Assembly: GCA_010094045.1 (NCBI GenBank)
Contig: ML986616.1
Coordinates: 248,001-312,000, forward strand
DNA length: 64,000 bases
Origin: Lojkania enalia
Taxonomy: Eukaryota > Ascomycota > Dothideomycetes > Pleosporales
Direction of reading: 5' to 3'
The notes under the pieces are model-generated. The model searched no databases. It had not been told where the DNA came from and saw only the letters and a list, made by a program, of their open reading frames with translations. Shown piece after piece: positions 12,276 to 24,377 of this stretch (positions are counted from its first letter, which is position 1; every line of letters begins with the position of its first letter). The position numbers were made by a program, and so were the translations under genes.

Positions 12276-13328
12276 ATGGCTTCAGAACTTGTACTTTTGA
12301 TAGGGGCGACAGGACTCATAGGCTTCCGCGTTCTAGTCTTCTGTCTGCGCAGAGGCTATCGAGTCCGGGTTGTCTTACGGGCTCTTGCTAAGAAAGCACG
12401 GATTCTTAGCACTCCGTCGATCCGGGATCTTGGCACAGAGACCAATCTAACTTTTGTGGAAATTCCAGACATTTCCATACCGGCAGCATTTGATGAGGCA
12501 CTCTAGGATGTAGACTATGTAATCCATGTTGCCGCTCCCATTGCTTCGGTAAGTCCATCATCGATCGGGGCAGACCTAGCAACACATTACTTTAAGCCTA
12601 CAACAGATGCGGCGCTACACTTGCTCCACTCGGCGCAAGTACATCACACGGTCAAGCGCATCATTCTTACAAATTCGCTTGCTGCCCTTAGCGACCATGT
12701 CGCAGACACGGATGAGACTATCCACACAGAGTCGACAAGAGCCACGAACATCCTACAACCCCCATATTGTTCTCCCTTTGAAGCTTACATTGCCGCCAAA
12801 GTAAGCACACTGAACTTGACTGAACAATGGGCTAAGTTAGAAAAGCCCGCGTTTGATCTTGTGCACATAGCGCCCGGACACGTGTTCGGCCCGAACGAGC
12901 TTGTTACCGACCTGGTGGAACTATTGCAGACGGGGTCAAATCGAATAATTCTCGTGCCCGTCACCGGAAAAGCATACAGCATGGAGGCAGGAGTAACTGT
13001 GCACCTTGACGATGTGGCTGAAGCGCACGTTCGCGCTTTAAACCCGTTGACCCCTGGTAATCGACTCTATATCTTGAGCTGTGGAGGAGTGGAGGGAACC
13101 AAACTTGATGACTGCTTCAAGATTGTAACGCACAAATTCCCGGAGCATGTTGGTAGTACGTTGCTCAATAATGGGAGTCCACCTTCGTCTGTTTTTAAAG
13201 CGGATGCGAGGGAGTCGGCGCGAATTCTAGGGATTGACTTCATCCCTTATGAACAGCAGGTCCGGGATACGGTCGGCTATTATCTCGAGTGTGTTCAAAA
13301 GCAACCTAGCTCGACAACTTCAGAATAG
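12276..13328 (+). pseudogene. Extended SDR (dihydroflavonol-4-reductase-like), one in-frame stop
   Basis: An intronless frame of 350 codons with one TAG at 12504-12506 (codon 77). The N-terminus carries the Rossmann dinucleotide motif GATGLIGFRV, then VDYVIHVAAP, the serine block ILTNSLAAL and the catalytic YIAAK (YxxxK). This is the NAD(P)-dependent epimerase/DFR-like family, which in fungal clusters reduces ketone intermediates. The stop lies at a surface position before the conserved DVDYVIHVA strand, and everything after it is undamaged. A C-to-T change in a Gln codon is the simplest explanation. Start at the ATG 12276 is supported by the Rossmann motif beginning at residue 9. Without readthrough only a 76-residue fragment would be made. 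Confidence 0.85.
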
Positions 13329-13598
13329 ATAGTGCATAATGGACTTTACCTCGTGGATTGCATCTTCGTGCTCCCGTTATGCGATATTAGAAGACCGACT
13401 AGCACGTGAGGTCTCTAACGAATTTGTTTACTTCATATAGCGGGATCGTAACTAAGTTGATATCGAGCTAAAAACGTGATTTACAGGACAATATGACCAG
13501 GAGGCACTGGCATCACGTGCAAAATCTGCGATTTCAAATTATTAAGATATATCTTTTCAAGGCGAGATTCAATAGTATGTATTACAATCTATAATGAG

Positions 13599-15315
13599 TT
13601 ACTCTGACGACGGTGCTTTGAACCCCTGCCGACCGACATCGTCTTTCTCTAGAGAATACTCTTTAGTCAGCACCGAGAGCAGCGCTGCCAAACCCGAAAA
13701 GGCAGCCAATACTACCCAGATAGTCTGGAAAGCATCCTCATACGCCCCCGTCACGACATGCATGATATCCTCTGACACGTTAATCTCTCTTAGTCGTGGT
13801 GTAAAACCTACAGCTTGGCTTGCATCTTCCAGCACTGCAAGTTGCTCAGGTAGGTCTTTGAGCGAGGAGAGACCTTTTTGGAACGACGAACTGAAGATAG
13901 TTGAACAGATAGCCAAGCCCAGCAGGGAGCCTACGAAACGCGCAGTGACAAGCATCCCGGCGGCAAGTCCCTCGTCATCAACCCTTCTAACACTCGCCAA
14001 GACTGATATCGTGGTTGCCACTTGAGCCGTGCCAAGACCAGCACCAAGGATAGCTTGGAAGGCATAAGCGTGTGATCTGCTGGTATCGGCGCCTATGGTG
14101 TAGTTTAGGCCTAGAAATATCGTTGTGAGGCTCCAGCCTGCCCACAACGCAATGCGATACTTTCGACTCCAATCTATTAGCATCGACAGAATAATGGCCA
14201 TTGCTACGACGAGGCAGCAGAGTGGTAGAATAGACTTGGCTGCTTTGATAGGAGTTTCGAGGTATACCGCCTGGAAGAACAACGGGAGATAAAGGAACAT
14301 AGGGTTCAGCAATGCGCCGAATAGGAATCCAGACATGGTCCCTGTGATGATAGAGACGTTGTTGAAGATTTGATACGGTATCATAGGCACGGCCGCCCTC
14401 TTCTCAACAAACCCAAACGGAACGAGGAACAATAGTCCAACAAGGAGCGGAACAAGAGTCTGCCAAGATTCCCAAGCATACAGCGTATTAGCCCAGCTCA
14501 GCGGTAGTGCTACCGTAGTACCAATGACTGTGAAGAGGGCAAACCCAGACCAGTCAAGCTTTCTCATCTTGTCTTTTATGTCACCCTCGATAGGCGTTAA
14601 GTGAAGAAAGAAGAATGCTAGCACACCGGTGATGCCTACTGTGATCAGATTGATCCAGCCAAGCCATCGCCACCCAATCTGCTCGGCAGATGCACCTCCA
14701 ATAAACGGTCCAGTTACAGCTCCCACAGCATTTGCCGTGGACATAACTCCTAACCAGCGCGGTCGCTCCTTCAGGGTCGTGATGTCGCAGAGGATGATAG
14801 TCTGTAAGACATCTAGCCCGCCAGCACCAAGACCTTTGATCAGCCGGCCGGCGACAATAATGTTCATATCTGATGCGGTAGCAAAGATAATAGATCCGAT
14901 GCCGAAGAGGATAATGGAGGCGTAGAGAACATATTTGCGGCCTACCACGTCCGAGATACTGGCATAGATAGGCTGAGTGACCGCAATGCCGAGGATGAAG
15001 GCTATGCTGGCCCAAAATGATTGGAAGTTTGTTCCATGTAGCTGGTCGGCAATGACCTGCGCGATTTCGTAGTCAGTCAGCCGCGACCGTCGCTTATGCT
15101 ATACCGCTTTGTGAGAGACTAACAGGTAAAGCCAAAGACAGAGCTGTTACATCCCAGACCACAATTAGAGCGATCATAGCCAGCATGAGTATTGACAAGT
15201 AGAAAGAATAATGCTTTCTTTCCCGCGGCTTTGTGACACCGTCTCCCTGTGTCACATTTGCATCCGGCTTCGCCTGCGAGCCAGGACGGTCATTGCGGCT
15301 AACGGATTTTTCCAT
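13599..15315 (-). CDS. MFS drug/toxin exporter (DHA14-like)
   Basis: Two exons, 15315-15124 and 15056-13599, joined in phase across a 67-bp GTTAGT...GCAG intron, give 549 residues without a stop. A hydrophilic N-tail of about 35 residues is followed by helix 1 (LSILMLAMIALIVVWDVTAL). The MFS signature loop VVGRKYVL follows helix 2, and RWLGWINL and further helices run to a short cytosolic tail. About 14 membrane spans can be counted, as in the DHA14 family of toxin and drug exporters such as ToxA. I chose the start at 15315 because the upstream in-frame Met would add a tail with no homology. It is divergent from the PKS, sharing the 15316-16537 intergenic region. It is one of the few intact members of the decaying cluster, so a wider export role may have preserved it. 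Confidence 0.88.
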
Positions 15316-16537
15316 CCTCGAGTCCAGTTTCGCAGAAATCGAAAGACTGTGATTCGGAAGCAAAGCCGGGGGTGTAAGGGAATGTGGAAAAGCTGATAGA
15401 ATAGTAGTAGATTCGCGTTGTTGACTAGAAACTAAGCACAAGGAGCATGGATATCAGTGAGCAAGAGATAGATATCCTCCAGCGGAACCGCAGAAACATT
15501 GTTCCGGCCACGTGTACGGCGCGGTACAACCATGACAAGGGGGAACGTTCATCGAAAGTGCCAAATAGAGAGGGAATTCAGCTGTTGAGCATATCTTACT
15601 GACGTATGTCGCGACTCGGAAGAGACCTTCCGCTACTCCACTCTTTTAGGAAGGCCAGATTCATTGACCCGTCGCTGCAAATCGGCAAAGGCTCGCACCT
15701 GCCTGTTACGAGTAAATGCATGCCCCCCCTAAAACGCAGTGGTCAGGCCCGCTACTACGCCTGGGCGTGCTGGTACTGTGTTACCCCGCCAAGATGGTTT
15801 CTGGCTAGTAAGGATTACCTATAGCGGCTTAGGGTCCCTTGGTATAAGACACTCATTGGATCGGCTGGAAGCTTACTGTTTGAACTAAGCCTTCTGCTAT
15901 TTGCTCTCTAGACGAAAGCACGTTCCTCAGGCGCTATAATCCCCACTAGCTAAATACCACTTTTGGCAGGATAATACCGTATGCTTACTGTTGTGTGGTT
16001 GAATTTTGATGTGCTTCCTAGGCTGGAGGCTTAGTAAGCCAGCCCCATACTACAATGATCTTCGGCTCCATTCCGATCTCAATACTTGCACCATCGCTAA
16101 TCAACAGTACCACATAGTAAGCATAGTTTCGACATAGTAAAGCCAAATCAATGCCAGTCGATTGCTTAGGCCCTTGGCATACCAATACCCCTGGTCTTAC
16201 TCATGAAGCAGGGGTTTCCGGGATCTACAGACTCTCCACAACTTCACGATGCGCTTCTGTAACAGTATGCGTGCTCGAGGCTCGAAACTTGGCCATTAGT
16301 ATGAGCATTTGCCATCAGCCAGACTACAAATCCGGATACTGCTCAGAGATAATAGCACGCGCTGTACGTCATCTTTGCCTGTACCACGGGACAATATATG
16401 GCAATCCTCTCTTTTATCAGCCGTGCGTGGAGATGATTAGGACCTTGAGAATCATATGAGTTTCTCACTTACACGCTCAAGAACAACCGATGATTGCATA
16501 GTAGGCTATTACTTCCGCTTGAGAGACTCAGACCATT
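15316..16537. other. Divergent promoter region between exporter and PKS
   Basis: Short frames only. The region must contain the promoters of the exporter (left) and of the PKS remnant (right). I see no conserved palindrome that I can attribute to a named regulator. Confidence 0.4.
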
Positions 16538-18225
16538 ATGAACGGTCACTCCAATGGGACCAATGGGTCTACGGATCACTTTGGCCAAAAAAATGTGACC
16601 CAATCAAACGGGGCCACCGGCACGGGAAACACTCACACAAATGGTGCCATGGGTGTGAACGGGACTATGGGTGCGAATGGGATCATGGATGCAAATGGGG
16701 TCAACGGCCTCTACACAAATGGTCATATTGACAGCGACAAGACAAACGGAGCAGGCAATCACGAGGACACCAACACTCACAAAGAAGGCATCGACACGCC
16801 TCCAAAGACACAAAAGCCTTTCCAGCCTGTTGCCATCTGCGGCATGGCATGTCGACTGCCCGGAGGCATCCACTCACCCCGGAGCTGTGGTCCTTTCTCG
16901 TCGCCGGCCGGGACGCTCGCGGTCCCGTGCCGTCCTCCCGCTACAACATCTCCGCCTACTATTCACCGGACAAGAAGCCCGGCAGCGTCATTGCTCAGCA
17001 GGGGTACTTTCTCGATCCTACCAATGACCAAGCCGCGTTGGACACGTCCTTCTTCTCCATGCCCCGCAGTGAAGTGGAGACACTTGACCCCCAGCAGCGC
17101 TTACTTTTCGAGGTTGCGCGTGAGGCCCTTGATGATTCCGGCGAGACGGGCTGGAAGGGTTCTAATATCGGCGTGTACGTTGGCAGCTACGGCCAGGACT
17201 GGTACGATGTCTCGGTCCGTGACACCCAGGTCCATGGCATCTACCAAATCCTCGGCCCGCACGACTTCATGGCCTCCAACCGCCTCTCCCACGAGCTCGA
17301 CCTGCACGGCCCTAGCATGACGGTGCAGACAGCTTGCTCTGCTTCTATCATCGGTGTCAATGAAGCATGTATGGCCATTGCGCGCGGCGACTACACATCC
17401 GCCATCGTTGGCAGTAGCAACATCATCATGGCTCCGGCCGTGACCGCCGCAGAATCGGAGCAAGGCGTTCTCAGCCCCGATGGCTCATGCAACACCTTTT
17501 CCGCCAACGTAACCGGCTATGCGCGCGGCGAGGGAATCAAGTTCCGGACAAGCAAGGGGCTACCTTGTACGTCGCTCAACATTGGAGCCGTGGAGGGCGC
17601 AGGCTACCTTGTCGACAATGATGAGCTGCTCAAGAAGATGAAAGGAACAGGTTGGCGGGCGGTGCAGGAGTCGGAGCTACTGGAGGTGTTAGGGACCGTC
17701 ATGCGACGATCGCCTTCGGCACCAGCTCAAGAGCCGGTCAAGGAGGATGATGGGCCAAAGTCGAGCCTCGTCAACCCAAACAGCACTCTCGTGGGCATTG
17801 CACCAGCCATTCCGCTCAGCAGTCCCGACAGTAGCGCCAAGCTATGCAAGGACGTCCGCATGTCGGTATTTCGCAATATCCGCAGCCGACTCAAGGGCGG
17901 TGCCTCGAGCGACAGTCTGCGGCAATTCCTGAACACAGCCAAGGCCAACCCAGAGACTCTCAGCACACCGGAGTCAGTCGTTTTCTTATCGCAGGAGATT
18001 GGGAAGAAGCTGCCGGGCCTAGTGCTGCGGCCTGCGGATGACGAAACTGATATATCTTTGTCGCTTGCACAGCTAGGACTGGACTCGATGGTGGCGGTAG
18101 AGATGCGGGCGTGGTGGAAGCAGATGTTTGGGCTGTATATCAGCATATTGGAAATGCTGAGCATGGTAACGCTCGAGGCGTTGGGCAAGCAGGCTGCTGA
18201 GGGCTTGCTGGCGTTGCATGGCTGA
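16538..18225 (+). pseudogene. Polyketide synthase remnant: N-terminal KS joined to KR end and ACP
   Basis: The N-terminus (16538 to about 16780) is an Asn/Gly/Thr-rich leader. The ketosynthase follows, with VAICGMACRLPGG and the active-site TACSAS. KS sequence is normal up to GYARGEGI near 17540. It then passes in frame directly into SKGLPCTSLNIGAVEGAGYL, which is the end of a ketoreductase domain, and finally an acyl carrier protein with the phosphopantetheine serine (LGLDSMVAVEMRAW). The rest of KS, including its catalytic histidines, and all of AT, DH, any MT/ER and most of KR are missing. A highly reducing PKS is normally about 2,300-2,600 residues and here about 560 remain. A one-base loss in the C run at 16877-16880 also breaks the frame inside KS. 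The copy cannot extend a polyketide. Unlike the deserts, the remnant has normal coding GC. Confidence 0.85.
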
Positions 18226-19067
18226 TAAGACGTGTCGTGGTGTATACCCTGCGAGCGCTGAGCTAGACCGAGCGTTGCGTTATTACGGTTATAACGGGAA
18301 TTATAAGAGGGAGATATTAGAAAGCTATAAGCCGGACTTAGTGTATAGGAGGCTGCCGGAGGCTACTAGGTTTTTAACGCAGATATTAAGCTATTAGAGA
18401 TAGTAATAGGCAGACACGTGCAGCGATTAGACGGTAAGGCATGCCCACTAAATGCCTTATCTAGGGGGTCAACATAGCTCAACTAAATTCCGTCTTGATA
18501 AATGAAAACCAGCCAAAAAATGGAACACAGCGTGTAATACAATCTTCTTAGAAGTCTATGCTGCAATTAGCGCTTAATCTTTCCGCTCTTATTGCGCCCT
18601 ACTTGCCCATATGGTCGATGAGCGAAACCGGGCAATCTCAACTGACGGCACGTCGTCCATATAAGACTTTGTATGCAAATCAGCATCGTTTGCCAATTAC
18701 AATAGTAGCGTCCATTATGTAAAAATGCATTACAACCCAACATCCGATATATAAATATGATGACGATTTAGACGTTCTCATCTCTCGTAAACTATTATAG
18801 TATGCAACTTATCGTTTGTAATGACCGTGATTAAGTGCACCTAGTTGAGTTGAAGGCCAAGCACACCCTGTTACACAACAAGCACCACACGTCGCACAAG
18901 CCGATTGGGTGATAGCCATGTATATATACGTCGCCCCCTTCCAGATAGACTACAACAAGCATGTAGTGTCAGACCAAACCAGTTGCCCTCACAACACTTT
19001 GTCTCTTAAGCCATGAGTGTCTCAGCCTTGCATTGCCTCTAGGGATAGTACTTGACTAAAAAATAGT
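18226..19067. other. AT-rich intergenic region
   Basis: Sequence rich in TATA and TAGTA steps with no frame of interest. It separates the 3-prime ends of the PKS remnant and the GNAT gene, which converge here. Terminators of both genes must lie in it, but none can be defined. Confidence 0.45.
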
Positions 19068-19769
19068 CTAAAGTGAGCATCTTGTCTGCAGAGTTCTTAA
19101 CTCTTGGAGTGATCTAATCTGTTTCCCATCGGCGTCAAAATTGGTCGCAAGTAAGTACGTTAGCAGTACGCTTTTGTTCAATGGCCACTCGTCGTCCAGC
19201 ATACTCGAGCAAGCCGAATCCCGAGGGGTGCCCCACCGGGCTATATTGTCCTTGCGAAACGTGCCTTCATACTTGTAACCCATCTGTTCGTGATACTGCC
19301 GAGCCTTGACATTGAGTGAATTGCACGTCGCCGAGACTCTACAGTATGCTATTGGCTGTCCTTCGAACAAGTGACGGAGTAGGAGATAGTGCGCTTCCGT
19401 GGAGGCATAGGTACGCTGCAGCACTGGAGAGAATATCCAATCGTCCATTTTGATGGTACGAGATCGTGGGTGAAACCGGTAGCCCATGATTCCTAGGACG
19501 TCGGTGTGGGGATGAACGTCAGAAGGTGACGGTGGACCAAGGTGAGACTGGCAGGCTTTGATGGCGTAGATGGTGAGGTCCGGATTGTCGCGCAAATAGC
19601 CAAGAATATGACCGGAAAGATCGTCTTCAGTGTAGATGTAAGGAAACCCGTTAATCCAGTCGAGCATCTGATTGTTCTCTGGAAAACCAAGACCTTTGAA
19701 CAGGAGGGGAATATGTGCTGGAACAATGCGTTCCAAGGTCACGTATAGACCCTTTATTGGAGTCGACAT
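19068..19769 (-). CDS. GNAT-family N-acetyltransferase
   Basis: An uninterrupted 233-codon frame. It has the layout of a fungal RimJ/RimL-type GNAT: an N-terminal strand (GLYVTLERIVPAHIPLL), a central strand pair (IMGYRFHP, KMDDWIFSP), the acetyl-CoA-binding turn region around LQRTYASTEAHYLL, and the typical C-terminal motif SLNVKARQYHEQMGYKYEG followed by RWGTPRDSACSSML. Members acetylate amino groups on small molecules or peptides, and the substrate cannot be read from sequence. It sits between the PKS remnant and the alpha-oxoamine synthase, so acetylation of an amine product of the cluster is a reasonable inference. No frameshift or stop is present. Confidence 0.82.
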   Translation of the reverse strand: MSTPIKGLYVTLERIVPAHIPLLFKGLGFPENNQMLDWINGFPYIYTEDDLSGHILGYLRDNPDLTIYAIKACQSHLGPPSPSDVHPHTDVLGIMGYRFHPRSRTIKMDDWIFSPVLQRTYASTEAHYLLLRHLFEGQPIAYCRVSATCNSLNVKARQYHEQMGYKYEGTFRKDNIARWGTPRDSACSSMLDDEWPLNKSVLLTYLLATNFDADGKQIRSLQELRTLQTRCSL

Positions 19770-20876
19770 TGATGGCTGAGTGACGGGTTGAGTTGAGCCC
19801 AGCTCACCAAGATCTAATGCTTGTTAGCGGATGGAGAATTGGAAATTATGTAGCAAAATGCACTATTATTTTCTGCTTTCGGCATCATGAAGCGCGTGAA
19901 GTTGAGTTTTCGAGATACGGACTGAAAGGACGAGAGTGCAATGATAATGCTGAATGAGAGTGCGGACATTTACATTTTAAAGTATTCGACTCCGAGTTTA
20001 ATCCTCATTATCGTTATCAGCGAGGCTATGGCTGATTAGGCTAAGCATTCTCTTAGAGTTGGATCAGTGCCCTAGTATGCATATATATCATATGTAAGAT
20101 AAGACAGGACTATGTACATGTAGTCAGGGATGAACCGCCCGGCATCAGAGTGTAGCCGATAGTTTGCCTCGTTGCCCGAGGATATACAGTACAAGGCCGA
20201 CTTTTGACAGAAATCCCGTGATAATCTTCTCGCCTAAAGAAATGGAAAGAGCCTGGCAACATACAGCCTCCAATATTACATTGATCATGTTATTTTCCCC
20301 TTTGGATCAGCCACCGGCGTGCCGTCGCGATCATCTCGATCGTCGTTTGCCCCGCCACTTACGTAGCAGCCGCTGTGACTACGAGTGCTGATACTTGTCG
20401 CTTAGCTGATTGTCTTTACTGTGACTTATGGTGATTATGCTAAATTCTGAGTCCATTTCATTACTTCGTAGTAAGCTGCTCATACATTAGTGTATTTTAT
20501 GCGTCCGGATTCTTAGAATCCCAGTAAGCAGACAACGCCATAAGCGCTTCAACCTCCGTGTCAGAGAGACTCCACTGGCAACCACGGAGACGTCTGTAAT
20601 TGTTTGTGGTTCGAGATCTCCCCATAGTGAAGATGGTGAATCCCAAAAATCAATGCTTCAACTCGAGAGGCCGCTGATATTCTTGGACCGTGCCATATCA
20701 TCTCATCAGTTGAGCACTGCCACAGAACCTTACCAAAACTGAACAATATCCCCATCCCTTCAATGCGTGTACTCAACGGCAGCAGCTTGAGCGCGCCTAA
20801 GGGGAAAACATCCAGCATGTACGCCGATTGTATGCTCACGAAATGGCTCTAGGACCACAAGCCTCGTGCTACTGCC
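19770..20876. other. Divergent promoter region between GNAT and alpha-oxoamine synthase
   Basis: The first 700 bp are AT-rich. From 20561 the sequence becomes GC-balanced with a minus-strand frame (20561-20839) of no recognisable family, probably chance. Promoters of the two divergent genes must be here. Confidence 0.4.
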
Positions 20877-22359
20877 ATGAAGGATCAACCGGCTTTCTAT
20901 CGCAACCTCGAACAAGCCATGGACATTTCCCGCACAGATCCTGGCTTTCACGCCTCTCACGTCGCCAAGCCTCGCTGGGACGACTCTGTTCTCTATTTCA
21001 CCTCGAGTGACTTCTTGTCCTTTTCCCGCTCCGGTCGCATCCGCGAAGCTTTCCTGGAGGAGTTGGGTCGCCATGAGAATTTCCGGCTCAGCGCCTCGGG
21101 TTCGCGGGTTCAGTACAGCAATTATGACTATCTTATCCAGGTGGAGCAGGAGCTTGCAGATTTCCACGGGGCGGAAGCAGCTTACATTGCGCATTCGGGC
21201 TTCATGGCTAACGCTGGGACGGTGGCGGCTGTGCCTTTGCCCGGTGATGCATTTGCCTATGATGCTGTTTTGCATACAAGCACTCATGAGGGTATGAAGT
21301 TGTCGCTGGCTTTGCATCAGCTGTCCTTCCGACACAATGACGCAGACTCTCTCCGTGAGGTTCTAAGCTCGCTAAAGGAGTCGTATACGGCCTTTGCGTC
21401 GGGGAGCTCCTCGATTCTAATCGCGGTCGAGTCCGTGTACAGCATGGATGGGGACATTTACCCGCTCAACGAGCTAGTCCAGGTGGCAAAAGAGCTATTT
21501 CCCCTTGGCAACGCTCAATTCATCATTGATGAAGCTCATAGTAGCGGTGTGATTGGACCGAGGGGAGCAGGTCTCGTAAACATGTTGGGGTTAGAGAAAG
21601 AAATAGCTATTAGCATTCATATGTTCAGTAAAGCATTAGGGTCGACTGGAGGTAAATTAACGCTCTTCGGTGATACGCAGGAGACGTGACAAGGGCTAAA
21701 TTCAGCACAATCAGGTGTTTTCCTATGCAACAAGACTATTCGGGATCTGTTAATTAGCAATGCACGTTTTGCCATCTATAGCGGCGCACCATCGTTTCCT
21801 ATGGTGGCATCCATGCGCGCTGGGTACCGTTTATTAGAGAATGGCGAGGCCGAAAAGGTAAGAACCGTCTTACTTTGCTTCAAAGCCCTCTATCCCCCTT
21901 CCCTTCTTTGACTTAGACTCCCTCTTGCTAACGAAGCACTAGGGGATGGAAAAAGTCCAGAACAGTGTCAGGCATTTTCTTAAAACCATCACCGCCCATC
22001 CTATATGGGATGAAGCTGTGGAAGAGGGCATCCTCAACATACCCCTCGCCGAGGACTATGAAAGTATCGAGCACCTTACTCATATCGTGCCGGTATTGAC
22101 ACGTCCGAAACATGAGCTGTACCTCTTCTTCCATCTGATGATTAATAACATCAACGCCTATGCTGTGTCTTTTCCTATGGTTCCCAAGGGAAAAAGTCGG
22201 GTGCGGCTGGTTTTTCATGCCCATAATGGTCTGGACCAAGCGGAGACGTTGGCAAACGTCAATTGCGAGTGGGCTCAAGAGATGTTGGACATTGAGGCTA
22301 ATAAGACGGAGAATGTCCTGCCCAGTGCAGCACGCCAGGTGTATGCTATGAAGACTTGA
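20877..22359 (+). CDS. Alpha-oxoamine synthase (8-amino-7-oxononanoate synthase-like)
   Basis: Three exons (20877-21651, 21715-21857, 21943-22359) join in phase to give 444 residues; the introns are 63 and 85 bp. This is a PLP-dependent fold-type I enzyme that condenses an amino acid with an acyl-CoA or acyl-ACP and releases CO2. Visible motifs are the glycine-rich RLSASGSRVQYSN, the His block HTSTHEG, the PLP-ring aspartate in IIDEAHSSGVIG, and the Schiff-base lysine in FSKALGSTGG just before intron 1. The C-terminal domain is complete (GKSRVRLVFHAHN). The length fits the BioF/KAPA-synthase branch rather than the longer Fum8/serine-palmitoyltransferase-like fusions. Next to a PKS it would be expected to off-load the acyl chain onto an amino acid. 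Unlike most neighbours it is intact. Confidence 0.88.
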
Positions 22360-23225
22360 GAGAGGTAGCTTAGATAAGAAATGGCAAGTTCCTTGTGTGA
22401 TGAGCATATCGTATCTCTTAGACTGGATAGTGATCTGACATTACATCGCGAAGTGGAAAACATGATGCAAAGCTCGCGACTGACCCTAACGCATGTGATG
22501 ATGGAATATCACAAATTCGAGCTACTTCGATTGTCTCGATAAATCTTGGTCCCCGTTAATTAATGGCTGGATTATACCGACGATCTTTGTGTATATGAAA
22601 CTTGATACTCACTCTGGTATGGGACACATGCAAACGGATTAGCTGAGCCCAGAAGTAGTCAATATTAAGCCCTTCACCACCATATGCTCAGCAGATCTCC
22701 CAAATACAAGCTCGGTGGATGGAGGCAATGTGGGCAACGTTGCATGCCCCACCAGCTTGAGAAGCTGTAATGGAATCAGTATTTGATAGATTGGCCAAAT
22801 GATTTAGTCAACAAAGTCGTCAACTTCGCGCGCGTACCGTTGGCGCATTTTTGCAAAATAATACCCTAGCGGCTTATATAATAAAAAGCCTTATCTAAAG
22901 AGTAAGCTGCATGTACAGTAAGCTAAAGTCTGTGTTGTTGAGATATTATTGTTTGAAGCCAACGTCTTACTGGTTTAGGCGTAAAGAGTGGGGGTATTTT
23001 TGGGACCCGCGTGGGCACTTGCCGGGATTTTTCGACATAAACATCTGAATTAAAGCTGCCTCACGTACACGCAGCTAGCAGAAACAAGATATGTCAACAA
23101 GATAGCGCCACTGGCGATGGGGATAATCATTCACGAAAACAATTTGATTTGGGAGCTCTTGAAACAGCATTGACTGAGGTCACTTATGTCAGCGACACCG
23201 TTAAACCATTGGCCAATCAGACACC
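22360..23225. other. Intergenic region
   Basis: No gene seen. The right half is AT-rich. The last 100 bp form the promoter of the amidotransferase relic. Confidence 0.45.
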
Positions 23226-24148
23226 ATGCGTCCGCCTTTGCGTATTGCCCTCCTCGAGTGTGATGAACTGGTCGGAGAGACTAAGAGGGAATACGATAGC
23301 ATTGGCGATTTATACAAAAAGTTCCTTGAGGCCGGTGCATCAAAGATCGAGGAGAGCGGTCTCTATGAGCGACCCAATCTCGACGTTTCTTCCTATGATG
23401 TGGTAAACAAGCAAGAATATCTAGACGTCGAAAACATCGGTGCAGCATTTTTGACAGGCAGCCGTAAGTGACCCAAGGGAATGTCTCTCCCACTTACTTA
23501 GTGAGGCGGCCAGGCAAGGGGCCATGCAGCTGATTTCTCATTATTGGTGCAAGGATATGATTCTTTCACGCCAGATCTAAATAACTGGATATCAAAGCTC
23601 GTCGACTTCGTCAAAGCAATGCTGCAAGACCAATCACGGGTTCGGATAATGGCTGTCTGCTTCGGGTATCAGATCGTCGGACGCGCATATGGAGTTATGC
23701 CAGAAAGGAATGATTCCGGCTGGGAGGTCTCTGTTACCCCGTGGTACTAACAGAGAGAGGGAAGCAAGTCTTCGGACAGGATTCACCAGTATGTTCCATC
23801 AAGTCCATGAAGCAATGGCTCATGAGGTGCTGGACAGTACTAAAGAGAATATCTTGATAGGCGCTTCATCAGATGCATCGCGACGTCCTTCCACGGTATC
23901 CACCGTCTGTTGAGAAGCTTGGCCACTCAGACTGTTGCGACGTGCAAGGAATCTACGTTAAGGACCTTGTCATTAGTTTACAAGGGCATCCGGAGTACAA
24001 TGCAAAGATTGCCGGCGAATTTCTAGATCGAAGGCGCGGATCAGTACTAGATGATACAACATACCAAGATGGAAAGAATCGAGTAAATAGCCCGCATGAT
24101 GGCGTGACCGTTGGGGCCAGCTTCTTGAAATTCTTGTTAGAAGAATGA
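23226..24148 (+). pseudogene. Class-I glutamine amidotransferase-like protein, one frameshift
   Basis: Three exons, 23226-23463, 23554-23788 and 23861-24148, cover a stand-alone GATase-1 protein of about 260 residues. Intron 1 has GTAAGT, intron 2 has GTATGT. Motifs are FLTGSR before intron 1, the nucleophile elbow VCFGYQIVGRAYG, and the catalytic His/Glu pair in QGHPEYN in exon 3. The residue after the nucleophile Gly is Tyr where His is usual. Within exon 2 the frame changes at the CCCC run 23737-23740: the reading before it stops at once, and the reading after it joins exon 3 in phase only if one base is missing. Such proteins occur as accessory genes in fungal clusters, with unclear substrates. 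The single homopolymer defect could be real or a sequencing error. Confidence 0.8.
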
Positions 24149-24377
24149 TTCATAAGCGTTATTTCTTGATAAAAAGCTTTTGATTTATTCCTGTTCTATA
24201 CTCTTAGAAAGATAAACTCGCCTAATTTAAATACTATCAAGTTTCTATATATGTAGTACTTAAGCCTTACCATCCCGACTACGTGTTTATAGTGCTATAT
24301 AGCGCTACTAAAATCTTGTCTTTCAGTATATTGATAACAGTCTTATAATAATTTAAAAACACTAATATTGAAGAATT

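Noticed and set aside
18779..18788. Match to the ToxE-type tox-box consensus ATCTCNCGNA (another at about 2398-2407)
   Set aside because: With eight fixed positions about two matches are expected by chance in 64 kb on both strands. Neither lies in a promoter of a cluster gene.
21652..21714. Apparent TGA stop in the alpha-oxoamine synthase
   Set aside because: The stop lies in a 63-bp intron (GTAAAT...CAG). The spliced frame restores the conserved sequence after the PLP lysine, so this gene is intact.
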